DNA of 64,000 bases from JBCAXA01 sp038749025 (GTDB taxonomy: Bacteria > Pseudomonadota > Gammaproteobacteria > Steroidobacterales > Woeseiaceae). The position numbers and the translations under genes are program-made. The DNA lies in NCBI GenBank assembly GCA_038749025.1, contig JBCDIL010000007.1, positions 1 to 64,000 of the forward strand, written 5' to 3'. The notes under the pieces were generated by a model. The model had not been told where the DNA came from. It made no database searches and was given only the letters and a program-made list of their open reading frames with translations. Position 1 is the first letter of the stretch. Each line of letters starts with the position of its first letter. This document shows, in pieces, positions 1 through 7,635 of this stretch.

Positions 1-114
1 GCAGCATCGGAATTGGCCGATGACATCGAATCAGGAAGTGGGGCAGCGTTAGTGAGGCTGACTAAGTGGGCGGATCACAACCGGGGAGAATTGGCGCTGT
101 CGCCTAAGGCTTAG
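1..114 (+). CDS. Possible 3' end of a gene cut by the window edge
   Basis: The first 37 codons are open in frame 1 and end at TAG (112-114). The residues read as a plausible soluble, charged C-terminus (AASELADDIESGSG near the start). No family can be named from so short a piece, and the open frame could be chance. No gene follows before the convergent reading frame that ends at 307. Confidence 0.3.
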   Translation, partial: AASELADDIESGSGAALVRLTKWADHNRGELALSPKA

Positions 115-306
115 GTGCTTTCCAATGACCGGTTGTGGCCGAAAGTAGACGTTCGCGACCTCCGGAAAGCCTTAGCTTGGGTGGTTTTTGTCAGTAATGG
201 CTACTGAGAAAACAGGCAAAACAGTAGCCTGAGGAGAGGCTGTACGCGGTCGTCGAAATTTCATTGAAGCGCATTAACTAGCCGTTGACTTGACGATCGA
301 TCGCGA

Positions 307-1563
307 TTATCCACCTTGGTGAGCTAATGGATGACCTTTCTTACGTTGATACGGTTCACCACCATGAATAGATGCTGCTCGTTTACTGTAAATTGCGGCG
401 AATTCTTTGAAGCTAAGATTACGGCTCGCCTTCTCTAGACTTTGAAACATGTCTGATACGTTGGACGGCGCCGCTGTTGACCCTTCCGCTGGCTTAAGCA
501 ATTCAAACCCCGCATCCGCTTCACGCAATTCCCGATAGACCTCCTCTCGGGTCAATCCTTTCTCGTAAAGTGCGGCCATCAGTTTCCGTAGCTCTTTTAC
601 GTCGATTTTCTCAACAGCGAAAATCATAGACTTGCTTTTTATCGCTGCTACGTATTGATGACCCCCTTCTCTAAAGGCGATGTACGATTGGAAATTGACA
701 TTATCGGTCAATCGCGCTCGTTGAAACTCCTCGGGTGACCAGACGAAATTATAATCGTCGTACGCCTTCGCAATATCAGACGCAGAGATCACCGTTTCTT
801 CCGACTGTATAGTGAAGTCGCGCAGTCCTGGCTTCCACACCAAAGAGTTTCGCGCCGGTTTGGGTGTTTTATCGGTTTTGTTGGTACGCGGGCGTGGCTT
901 TTCTTCGGTAGCCTTATCGGGCCGCGGGCCCAGCAGCCCGTCAAGAACTTTACCAAGGTCCAAAGGCGGGCTCTTATCCACGGGGTCTGTTGTTGATACT
1001 AGATTCATAGTCCCATCGTTGTCACCGCCACGGGCACCAAAAGTAATAGGAATACGAAAGTACCCGTCGATGCAGCGATTCTTAAACTTCGACTTATTGC
1101 TTTCACTGTACGTGTATTCAAACTCGTCCGTGCTGCTGGCACACACAGAGGGTATTGGCTGAGGATTGCGCGGTTGGTACGGAAACAGTTTTCGATTAAT
1201 GGATCTTTGCGAGCTAGCATCGAGTTTTTCGTAAACGCTCTGGTCGTATCGTCCACCGTTCGCTTGTTTTATTGTCCTCATTACATCGGGATCAAAAACT
1301 CCATAGTAGATCCACTGATAGTTGTGTAGGAAAACACTGCTGCATTTTCCGGGGGGAAGCTCATAGTGCCCCGAAGCGGTGTAGCCAATTGTCGTAGGGG
1401 CTGGGAACCATCCCTCGACGTTCTCGATCAACTGAACAAACATCAGGCTATTCGATGTTTTGTTACAGAGACTGTAGTAGCCAGCGACAGCATTCGGCGC
1501 GAGAAAAAGATTGGCAAAAACAATTACTACGGTGATCCATTGCCTATCATTGTTTTTGATCAT
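307..1563 (-). CDS. Exported protein with DUF1036-like N-terminal domain
   Basis: Encodes 418 residues. The ATG at 1563 was chosen because it begins a clear signal peptide (MIKNNDRQWITVVIVFANLF, cleavage near NAVAG), whereas the longer frame adds 40 residues without such character. After the signal comes a Cys/Trp-containing stretch (YYSLCNKTSNSL... PPGKCSSVFLHNYQ) resembling DUF1036, a family of small secreted proteins with a 'CN-[KR]-T ... PG-x-C' pattern. A Pro/Lys-rich linker near residues 210-240 leads to a C-terminal region with no recognised domain. The role is unknown. It stands alone, with no operon partner. Confidence 0.6.
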   Translation of the reverse strand: MIKNNDRQWITVVIVFANLFLAPNAVAGYYSLCNKTSNSLMFVQLIENVEGWFPAPTTIGYTASGHYELPPGKCSSVFLHNYQWIYYGVFDPDVMRTIKQANGGRYDQSVYEKLDASSQRSINRKLFPYQPRNPQPIPSVCASSTDEFEYTYSESNKSKFKNRCIDGYFRIPITFGARGGDNDGTMNLVSTTDPVDKSPPLDLGKVLDGLLGPRPDKATEEKPRPRTNKTDKTPKPARNSLVWKPGLRDFTIQSEETVISASDIAKAYDDYNFVWSPEEFQRARLTDNVNFQSYIAFREGGHQYVAAIKSKSMIFAVEKIDVKELRKLMAALYEKGLTREEVYRELREADAGFELLKPAEGSTAAPSNVSDMFQSLEKASRNLSFKEFAAIYSKRAASIHGGEPYQRKKGHPLAHQGG

Positions 1564-2311
1564 GGTTGAAACGATCGTATCCGATGCATTGATATCAGGT
1601 TTGCGTGTCTCGCCGGCCAGATTACCATGGACAAGCTGGTGGGATTGACTTGCCTGGAATCTAAGGTCCGTCGTTACACGCACACGCTGACCGTCCGCTT
1701 CTGGCCGATAGATGACACACTACTTTCTTTCGATATAGCGCCCGCTAGTTAGCCGAAGTGAACGCTCAAACTACTAGAGTTCGCTACATCGCGCGATGAA
1801 TGACTGTTACCTACGGTAGTACGTCGAAATGAGTTGCTCATACTGAAGCGCAGCGTATGAGATCTCTAAGCCGTTTCTAACCGGATCCATTGTGTGGTCG
1901 CAGTGTCGCAAGAATTACGCCAATGGATTGCAATGGGGTCTCGTGGGTCGTTGAATTTTTCCACTGAAACATACGTTGGACTGCTAGTTACCGGTCCGCC
2001 GCCGCTGCTGGAAGAACTTCGCATGCAGTTTCGGGCCGTGGCCGATCAAACGTAAATTCTAAAGTCCGCTTTCTTCCGAGGCGGTTGAGCAGGCAAACCG
2101 ATTGTCTATGAAGGACTGATCCGCTAACCAATGGCCCGTCCTTTAGTTTTGTACGAATTCGCCCGACGTTGTCCTGAGTGACCGCCCACGGCCGTTGACA
2201 GATCCCAAACACGCGCAGTAAACCTGTATCTAGAACCAACAGAAGCGCTTCAGGCGGTGTTAAGAAACTACAGGTATAGTACGTTGACAACAGCAATCAG
2301 ATGGAAAAGAG
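1564..2311. other. Intergenic region without a convincing gene
   Basis: About 750 bases with stop codons frequent in all frames. A 102-codon minus-strand frame (1988-2296) has an unnatural composition and no recognisable family. The only notable item is one copy of an 18-bp repeat (1692-1709) that recurs beside the insertion sequence. Confidence 0.5.
1692..1709 (+). repeat. Copy 1 of an 18-bp dispersed repeat
   Basis: The sequence cgtccgcttctggccgat is identical to 2915-2932. The reverse complement of about 132-150 (aacgtctactttcggcc) is a diverged relative. It may belong to a short dispersed intergenic repeat family. Confidence 0.5.
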
Positions 2312-2833
2312 ATGGGGCGCAACAGAACGTCAGCACTGCTTGTACCTGTGCTATGCATGTTTGGGATTGGTTGCTCGGCTGAAACTGCTGGGGCTGATTC
2401 AGGTTCGGAGTCTTTAATACGAGATGCGATAGAGACGGAGCTCTCGACGTTAGCAACACAGAGCGGCAATTTCTCTCTGGAGTCATTCGAAACGTCGAAA
2501 GTCGTCCGAGAAACTGATGTGGAGATCGACGGACTGGGCAAAGCCACCGTCACAGGTAAACAACTTCTAGTGACTCTGAAGGCTGAGGCGGATTCAGATG
2601 TTTCTTGCGGCGCAATTCAATCAGTCTATCTCGCTCAGCTAGTCTGCAACGGAAACAGATTGTCAGGCGGCTTGAAACTCTCCGAGGGAGAAACCATAGA
2701 GCTAAATGCTCTACTTGTCGGTCTAGAAATAGAAGGTGAGTACCTTTCGAAAATCATCAAGGAAACTGACAAGGATTGGGAAGCAGCTGTCAGGCAAATG
2801 CAAAACGACGCGCCGCTCTACATGAACTGGTAG
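2312..2833 (+). CDS. Small probable lipoprotein, function unknown
   Basis: Encodes 173 residues. The N-terminus is a short basic region, a hydrophobic run and FGIGC at residues 17-21, which can serve as a lipobox (Gly rather than Leu at -3 is weak). The mature part has two further Cys residues (VSCGAIQ and LVCNGN) that may form a disulphide. No domain is recognised. The ATG at 2312 has only a weak purine-rich site (aaaagag) in front. The gene lies just upstream of the IS element, whose left end starts 100 bases after the stop, and is not disrupted by it. Confidence 0.6.
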   Translation: MGRNRTSALLVPVLCMFGIGCSAETAGADSGSESLIRDAIETELSTLATQSGNFSLESFETSKVVRETDVEIDGLGKATVTGKQLLVTLKAEADSDVSCGAIQSVYLAQLVCNGNRLSGGLKLSEGETIELNALLVGLEIEGEYLSKIIKETDKDWEAAVRQMQNDAPLYMNW

Positions 2834-2914
2834 CTTCAACACCAAGACGCAGACCTTGCCGTCAATTCTCGCCCTCGGACGTTTCCAACAACGATTCCAT
2901 TTAGCGCTCGGGAA

Positions 2915-2932
2915 CGTCCGCTTCTGGCCGAT
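2915..2932 (+). repeat. Copy 2 of the 18-bp repeat, abutting the IS left end
   Basis: Identical to 1692-1709. Its last base touches the first base of the IS inverted repeat (2933), which suggests the element inserted at the edge of, or inside, a longer copy of this repeat. Confidence 0.5.
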
Positions 2933-3914
2933 TGGAGTTCCCAGGGTTTTGTGGACACCGATCTCAACATTTCGTCACGCTATCTTCATACTCTTGAGGG
3001 CTGACGCCTCCAAGATACTGGTGGCGCCGTTTCCGATTGTAAAACGACTCGATGTAATCTGAGAGGTCTTTTGTTGCAGCCTCGCGGTTGTTGTAAATCC
3101 GCTTCTTGATACGCTCTTTCTTCAGACTGCTGAAGAAGGACTCAGCGACAGCATTGTCCCAGCAGTTTCCACGCCGACTCATGCTTGGTTCTAGACTGTT
3201 GCTTCGACAGAATCGTCGCCAGTCGTCGCTGCCATACTGGCTACCTTGGTCGGAATGGATGATTGTGTCTTTCGGATTTCGGGCTTTGACAGCCATCATG
3301 ATGGCGTCTAATGCAAGATCTCTGTGCATAGTCGATCGAGCAGCCCAGCCGACGATCTTCCGCGAGAACAGATCCATGACGATCGCGAGATAGAGCCACC
3401 CCTCCCAAGTCCTGACGTAAGTGATGTCTGATACCCAGACCCGGTTCGGTCTCGACACTTCAAAGTTGCGCTTGACAAGGTTAGGGATTAGCTCGGCTGT
3501 TTTGCCCGCAACATATCGCCTTGTTCGATATCCTGGCTGAGCTCGGATACCGTTCTCTCGCATTAGTCGCGCGACTCGATGCTTGCTGCAAGTCTCCCCA
3601 GCCTCGCGGAGATCAAGAAATATCCGGGGTGCTCCGTAAACACCCTGGCTTTCTGCGAATGAGGCCTTGATCAACCTGAGCAGGCGTTTGTCTTCTATTG
3701 TTCGATCAGACTCCGGCTTCTCCAGCCAAGAGTAGTATCCACTTCTGGCAACACCCAATAGTCTGCACATCATCCTGATATCGTGCTTGTGGCTGTTCGC
3801 CTTTATGTAATCGTATTTCCGTCGAACACTGCGATCATTCTTTTTCCTGGACACTTGATCCCCCTGCACGTTGTGCTAGTGATCTATAGTGTCCACGAAA
3901 CTCTGGGAACTCCA
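2933..3914 (-). mobile_element. IS3-family insertion sequence, orfA-less derivative
   Basis: The ends are 26-bp imperfect inverted repeats: 2933-2958 and 3889-3914 read inward from opposite strands as tggagttcccag..., with two mismatches. They have the 5'-TG/CA-3' tips usual for this family. The element is only about 980 bp and carries a single gene (orfB). Only about 45 bases separate the orfB start from the right end, so the orfA region expected in 1.2-1.5 kb IS3 elements is missing. No target duplication is obvious; the flanks are ...gat and atg.... Confidence 0.8.
2964..3869 (-). CDS. IS3-family transposase OrfB (DDE integrase core)
   Basis: Encodes 301 residues from a GTG at 3869. The N-terminal HTH_21-type segment includes 'MCRLLGVARSGYYSW' (34-48). 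The rve core carries the catalytic triad D148 (VSDITYV), D207 (HSDQGSQYG) and E243 (VAESFFSSLK) with the DD(35)E spacing typical of IS3, and ends with 'YNRKRRHQYLGGVSPQEYE'. OrfB normally acts as an OrfAB fusion made by -1 frameshifting. With orfA absent this copy probably cannot transpose alone, although the orfB frame itself is intact. Confidence 0.9.
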   Translation of the reverse strand: MQGDQVSRKKNDRSVRRKYDYIKANSHKHDIRMMCRLLGVARSGYYSWLEKPESDRTIEDKRLLRLIKASFAESQGVYGAPRIFLDLREAGETCSKHRVARLMRENGIRAQPGYRTRRYVAGKTAELIPNLVKRNFEVSRPNRVWVSDITYVRTWEGWLYLAIVMDLFSRKIVGWAARSTMHRDLALDAIMMAVKARNPKDTIIHSDQGSQYGSDDWRRFCRSNSLEPSMSRRGNCWDNAVAESFFSSLKKERIKKRIYNNREAATKDLSDYIESFYNRKRRHQYLGGVSPQEYEDSVTKC

Positions 3915-4166
3915 ATGGGTCACTACCAGACATTCAAAACTAGCCTAACGAGCACGTCAACCAATACGCTTGCTATGCAAAACGTGCCGGATCACTAGCA
4001 TCTCTGTAGCAAGCGATCATGGCTGTTATCAATTCTAGTGGGATTTCCGCCTATTACCTGCCTAGTTTCATCGGACCAGGATAGTCTAGAGCATGGTGTA
4101 TTGTGATGCCGCTGCCAGCAACGAGTTAACGTTCTCGTTGGCGCCATGTAACTCAAGCTAAGGTGG

Positions 4167-5372
4167 CTAGCGCTGCGCCGGGCGGTTCCAGAGGTCGATT
4201 AGGTAGTCTTCAACCGCACGTTTCGAAGCTTCTCCAGCATAGTCTCGCGTCAGTGATGAGTTTCTATCGCGCTCTTCCCGCTGTACCACACCTATGCCGT
4301 GCCGGTCCTGGGTCCATTGTTCCATACGCGCAAAAAGTCGCTTGGCTCTGACAAGATCGCTGGTCAGATATGTTGGTGTCGTAACGGCATAGTCAGGGTG
4401 ATCCTCCCACTTGTGACATTGGATCAACCTGCAGCTCGTCGGGTGATACTCGCCGACCATGCAACGTCTTGGCTCTTGCGGCCAATCGGGCGGATTTACT
4501 GTCAGTTGGTAAAGATCGCGCACTATCCTCCCGGCTTCATCGACAACCGGCGCAACGAGCTTTGACGTCTGCGGAAAAGAGCAATGCGAGCCGAAGTGCC
4601 GGTCGGCGCGATTTAGGCGCTGAGACTCTGGTATCCAGCTGCCGGTTGCCAGAACTTGGCCAGGGCCGAACCGTGATACGTCGCTGGCTTGCACAACAAC
4701 CAACTGTAACTGCTCTGAGCCCGAGTGCGAGCCAATACGCTTAAGGAGAAAGACTCCGGACGGTTGAATACTGTATAGGCCGTGCACCGACGTGAGCTTT
4801 GGCCACTCCGTCTGCAGAATAGTCTGGTCGCTGCGATCGGTTTCCTTCGTCTTGACGGCAATGAGGCTACCGAAGGCAACCAATTCGCCGCGTGCGGACG
4901 CGGTCACAGTAAATCCACCGCCGCTCGTGTGGGGGTCTATTCGCACGGTGTCTATCTGGCGGGCTCGCTTACCGGCACGTTCGAGCGTACACAGCTGTAT
5001 GTCAAACAACTTTACCCGGCTGGTCCGGCCGAACGGAGAATCACCACCGATCGGCTGCAGAATCATTCGGCAACCAGCACTGGTTCCTTCGAGGATCCAA
5101 GTTTCATAGCTCGGATCGTTTGCCTTCTTCAACGTCAAGACAGATTTCAGTGGCGACCCGACAATCTCTTTTTTGTGGCTTGCCGTCAGCGTCGTGCTGA
5201 TGCCAAAAGCGACCGCTTCGTAGTAAGCCTGCCAGTCCGCCACGGATGGCGAGCTCGCCGGCGCTGTCTGAGCCGTGGCCGATTGCGGAAACGCCTGCGA
5301 AAGAGTCAAACCTATTGCTGCCAACCCGAGGAGCAACTGGCGCAGGTCAGGTATATCTGAGAGGGTGTTCAT
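4167..5372 (-). CDS. Exported protein of unknown function
   Basis: Encodes 401 residues from the ATG at 5372. An AAGGAG site (5383-5388) lies 10 bases before it; in-frame GTG and TTG codons just upstream are alternative starts. An N-terminal signal peptide (LLLGLAAIGLTLSQAFPQSATA) precedes a soluble protein with scattered Cys residues (SAGCRMI, IQLCTLE, SHCSFPQ, RRCMVGEYHPTSCRLIQCHKW) that could form disulphides in the periplasm. I do not recognise the family. It follows another exported-protein gene on the same strand by about 100 bases, so the two may be cotranscribed. Confidence 0.7.
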   Translation of the reverse strand: MNTLSDIPDLRQLLLGLAAIGLTLSQAFPQSATAQTAPASSPSVADWQAYYEAVAFGISTTLTASHKKEIVGSPLKSVLTLKKANDPSYETWILEGTSAGCRMILQPIGGDSPFGRTSRVKLFDIQLCTLERAGKRARQIDTVRIDPHTSGGGFTVTASARGELVAFGSLIAVKTKETDRSDQTILQTEWPKLTSVHGLYSIQPSGVFLLKRIGSHSGSEQLQLVVVQASDVSRFGPGQVLATGSWIPESQRLNRADRHFGSHCSFPQTSKLVAPVVDEAGRIVRDLYQLTVNPPDWPQEPRRCMVGEYHPTSCRLIQCHKWEDHPDYAVTTPTYLTSDLVRAKRLFARMEQWTQDRHGIGVVQREERDRNSSLTRDYAGEASKRAVEDYLIDLWNRPAQR

Positions 5373-5477
5373 CAACACACAACTCCTTCAACGGTCAAGA
5401 CTGCAAGACTGTGGCCGTGACGCACCAGTGAAGCCGAGCTTCGCGAGATGGCGGGGCGAACGACCACGCGGTGCGAC

Positions 5478-5984
5478 TCATTCTCCATGTTTATCCCTGA
5501 TATAGCGCACGAGTTGCCGCAATTCAGTGCCCGTCGCGAAGCCTCGCTCGTCGGTCCAGGCGTCGCCTTTGTGGAGTAGTACAAAGATCTCATTCTCAGG
5601 ATCATGCGCTGCTCGAATCCACATTGAAATTTTCGCGCCTTCTTCCTTGAGTTTCTGGGCAATGAGATAAACCTCTTTGTCGTCTGTATCGTCAAAATAT
5701 GAGATCACGACAATGCTTTGATCCTGAGACGACTGACTCGTAGCCAACGCCAGGATCTCGTCTTTGTTTAGTGGTCGACGCTTGCCGCTTCTACCCTCAA
5801 CGCGAATCGATCTTGAATCAGTGTAGGGAATCCAGTCTCTCTGCTCCGATTCGGCAGCTTGCTGTGCTGACACATTCGACCAGGGAGCTAGGCAGCCGAA
5901 AACAAGTACGATCCCGCCAAGCACAGTGAGATTCCCAGTGCGGTCCGTCTGACCGGTTGAAGTGTGTTCGGGGTCGGTGAACAT
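5478..5984 (-). CDS. Small exported protein of unknown function
   Basis: Encodes 168 residues if it starts at the ATG at 5984. The open frame continues to a TTG at 6113, but the shorter form gives a usable signal sequence (NLTVLGGIVLVFGCLAPWSNVSA followed by QQAAE). The mature part is charged, with a predicted alpha/beta character around 'SIVVISYFDDTDDKEVYLIAQ' and 'EEGAKISMWIRAAHDPENE'. No family is recognised. It lies upstream of the 4167-5372 gene on the same strand. Confidence 0.55.
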   Translation of the reverse strand: MFTDPEHTSTGQTDRTGNLTVLGGIVLVFGCLAPWSNVSAQQAAESEQRDWIPYTDSRSIRVEGRSGKRRPLNKDEILALATSQSSQDQSIVVISYFDDTDDKEVYLIAQKLKEEGAKISMWIRAAHDPENEIFVLLHKGDAWTDERGFATGTELRQLVRYIRDKHGE

Positions 5985-6157
5985 AGTGTTCAACCTGGCT
6001 ATCCCTTCGTGAGCTTTTCGCACGCCATTCGAGAATGCCGGCCGAAGGACGGCGGTTGATGAGGATGCTAGCCGCAATATCATATCGGAGTAGATTCCAG
6101 TCAGATGAAACAATTACTGCTAAGCCGCCAGACGTCGCGCCGAACCCTAGAAACTGA

Positions 6158-6385
6158 TCATGGGTCCTTACCTTCGTCAGACGGTCCCTTTGCTCCAATG
6201 GCCTGATAGAGATCAAAAAGCGAGTCGTGAGCGTTTCTCGCCAGAGCTAACCAGGATTCATTGTCGCGAATAGCCGGATGTTCCAACAGCTCGGTGTCTA
6301 CACTTCGCATAAGGAAAGACGCCATATGTAGCGCTTCTTGCATCAGAAATGGATCAGTTATCTTCGGGCCTTTCGTTCTCATCAT
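6158..6385 (-). CDS. Small hypothetical protein
   Basis: Encodes 75 residues from the ATG at 6385 (ATG at 6382 is equally possible); an AAGG lies about nine bases upstream. The sequence is helical and amphipathic (ITDPFLMQEALHMASFLMRS, then NESWLALARNAHDSLFDLYQ). It overlaps the end of the preceding lipoprotein gene by 32 bases, as in coupled gene pairs. No family is recognised. Confidence 0.45.
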   Translation of the reverse strand: MMRTKGPKITDPFLMQEALHMASFLMRSVDTELLEHPAIRDNESWLALARNAHDSLFDLYQAIGAKGPSDEGKDP

Positions 6386-6575
6386 CGGCGATTGCCTTGT
6401 CATGATCGTCGCGATCTATGGATGTGCAGGCGATTGGTAGTTGACCGTTGGTACCCTGGCCTATCGGAATCTCGAAGCAACTACTTGGCCATGAAATAGT
6501 CCTAATCGCCTGCGAATTACTCGACGCGCAAGCGACCAGACCGACCAATTGAAGTAACAACAGTAGACGTAGCAT
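6354..6575 (-). CDS. Very small lipoprotein
   Basis: Encodes 73 residues. The N-terminus MLRLLLLLQLVGLVAC is a good type II signal with lipobox LVAC, and Ser residues follow the Cys. A GAGG sits directly against the ATG, closer than is usual. The short mature part has one Cys pair (SSCFEIP, PIACTSI). The function is unknown. It probably forms a two-gene unit with the overlapping 6158-6385 gene. Confidence 0.5.
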   Translation of the reverse strand: MLRLLLLLQLVGLVACASSNSQAIRTISWPSSCFEIPIGQGTNGQLPIACTSIDRDDHDKAIADDENERPEDN

Positions 6576-6969
6576 CCTCGCTTTATCTTATGAGTCTAAC
6601 CTTAACGAAAGATTAACAACGCCATCGCGCGCCGATTGGCTGGCGTTCGTCAGAGACAATCGTCTCATTTCGTAGTGTCAGCGACCGCGAACACGCGGTC
6701 AGCGTGGATCGTCGCTATTGTTGGTTTGATCATTTCTGACCACAGGTGCCAATACCGACCAATTGAGTTTACTTCGCTACACGTATTTCCGGTTGATGCA
6801 ATACGACGTTCGTCGCTTGGGCCCATCGATTTTGTATCGGGGGCTTGGCCCAGGACTACAACTGTGATCCCATGGATTATGGCTGTAGTCCTCTAGAGTC
6901 CAACGATCGATATATCTGGATCCGAGCTCGTCATCATGAATGCGCTTTGGTCGCACCGGCGAACAGCGC
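6576..6969. other. Intergenic region, no gene seen
   Basis: About 390 bases between the lipoprotein gene and the convergent end of the sigma-factor gene. The plus-strand 86-codon frame here lacks a ribosome site and has no protein-like composition. Confidence 0.5.
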
Positions 6970-7533
6970 CTACCCCTCTTTTTTCACCTGATCCTTGAGC
7001 CACGCCCGGGCCAGGCGCAGATCGCGATCAAGCGTGCTACTTGAGAGCCCGGTTACTTCTGCCATTTCTTTAAACGACAACCCGCCAAAGTACTGCAGCT
7101 CAATCAATTCGGCTTTGCGCGCATCAAGCTGAGACAGCGCCTTCAGCGCCTCTTCCAAGTCGAGCAATTGTGCATCCGCATCCCCATCGGCGATTGCAGC
7201 TTCGGCAAACGTCACTTTAATCGCATCACCACCTCGCTTTGCCGCATTACGCGAGTTGGCATGATTCACAAGCAAACGACGCATCATGCGTGCGGCCAAC
7301 GAAAAGAAATGCGCCCTGTCCTGCCAAGTGACGTCGACGTCGACAAGCTTGACGAATGCCTCATGGACCAGTGCGGTTGGCTGCAGCGTATGACCGGGAC
7401 GTTCGCCGCGAAACAGCCTGTTGGCCATGCGCTGGAGTTCGGCGTAGATAATCGGCGTCAATTCCAGCTCGGCCGCCTTGTCCCCACTACCCCAACGGTT
7501 CAAGAGCTGCGTGATGGATTGGCGGTCGGACAT
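6970..7533 (-). CDS. ECF sigma factor of the TIGR02999 (kinase-linked) type
   Basis: Encodes 187 residues. Region 2 includes 'HTLQPTALVHEAFVKLVDVDVTWQDRAHFFSLAARMMRRLLVNHA' (49-92), a hallmark of this ECF group. Region 4 holds the HTH 'LSFKEMAEVTGLSSSTLDRDLRLARAWL' near the C-terminus. Family members sit beside Ser/Thr kinases with TPRs, and here the kinase gene diverges from it 102 bases away. It has no FecR or other anti-sigma partner, so control by the kinase is a reasonable inference. A truncated paralogue lies at 54224-54688. Confidence 0.9.
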   Translation of the reverse strand: MSDRQSITQLLNRWGSGDKAAELELTPIIYAELQRMANRLFRGERPGHTLQPTALVHEAFVKLVDVDVTWQDRAHFFSLAARMMRRLLVNHANSRNAAKRGGDAIKVTFAEAAIADGDADAQLLDLEEALKALSQLDARKAELIELQYFGGLSFKEMAEVTGLSSSTLDRDLRLARAWLKDQVKKEG

Positions 7534-7635
7534 CCTGACGATGTTAGCGCATCGGGTGATAATATCGAGCGGCGCTGGGCAAATTGAACGCGGGTTGCTG
7601 CTTCATCTGGGTGCGCGAAGACGAACGAGAATTCG

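Noticed and set aside
1988..2296. 102-codon minus-strand frame in the first intergenic gap
   Set aside because: No ribosome site, no recognisable family and an unnatural residue pattern; it is probably chance.
2930..3917. Target-site duplication around the IS3 element
   Set aside because: Three-base flanks (gat and atg) do not match; extending the repeat by two bases leaves ccg and ggg, which also differ.
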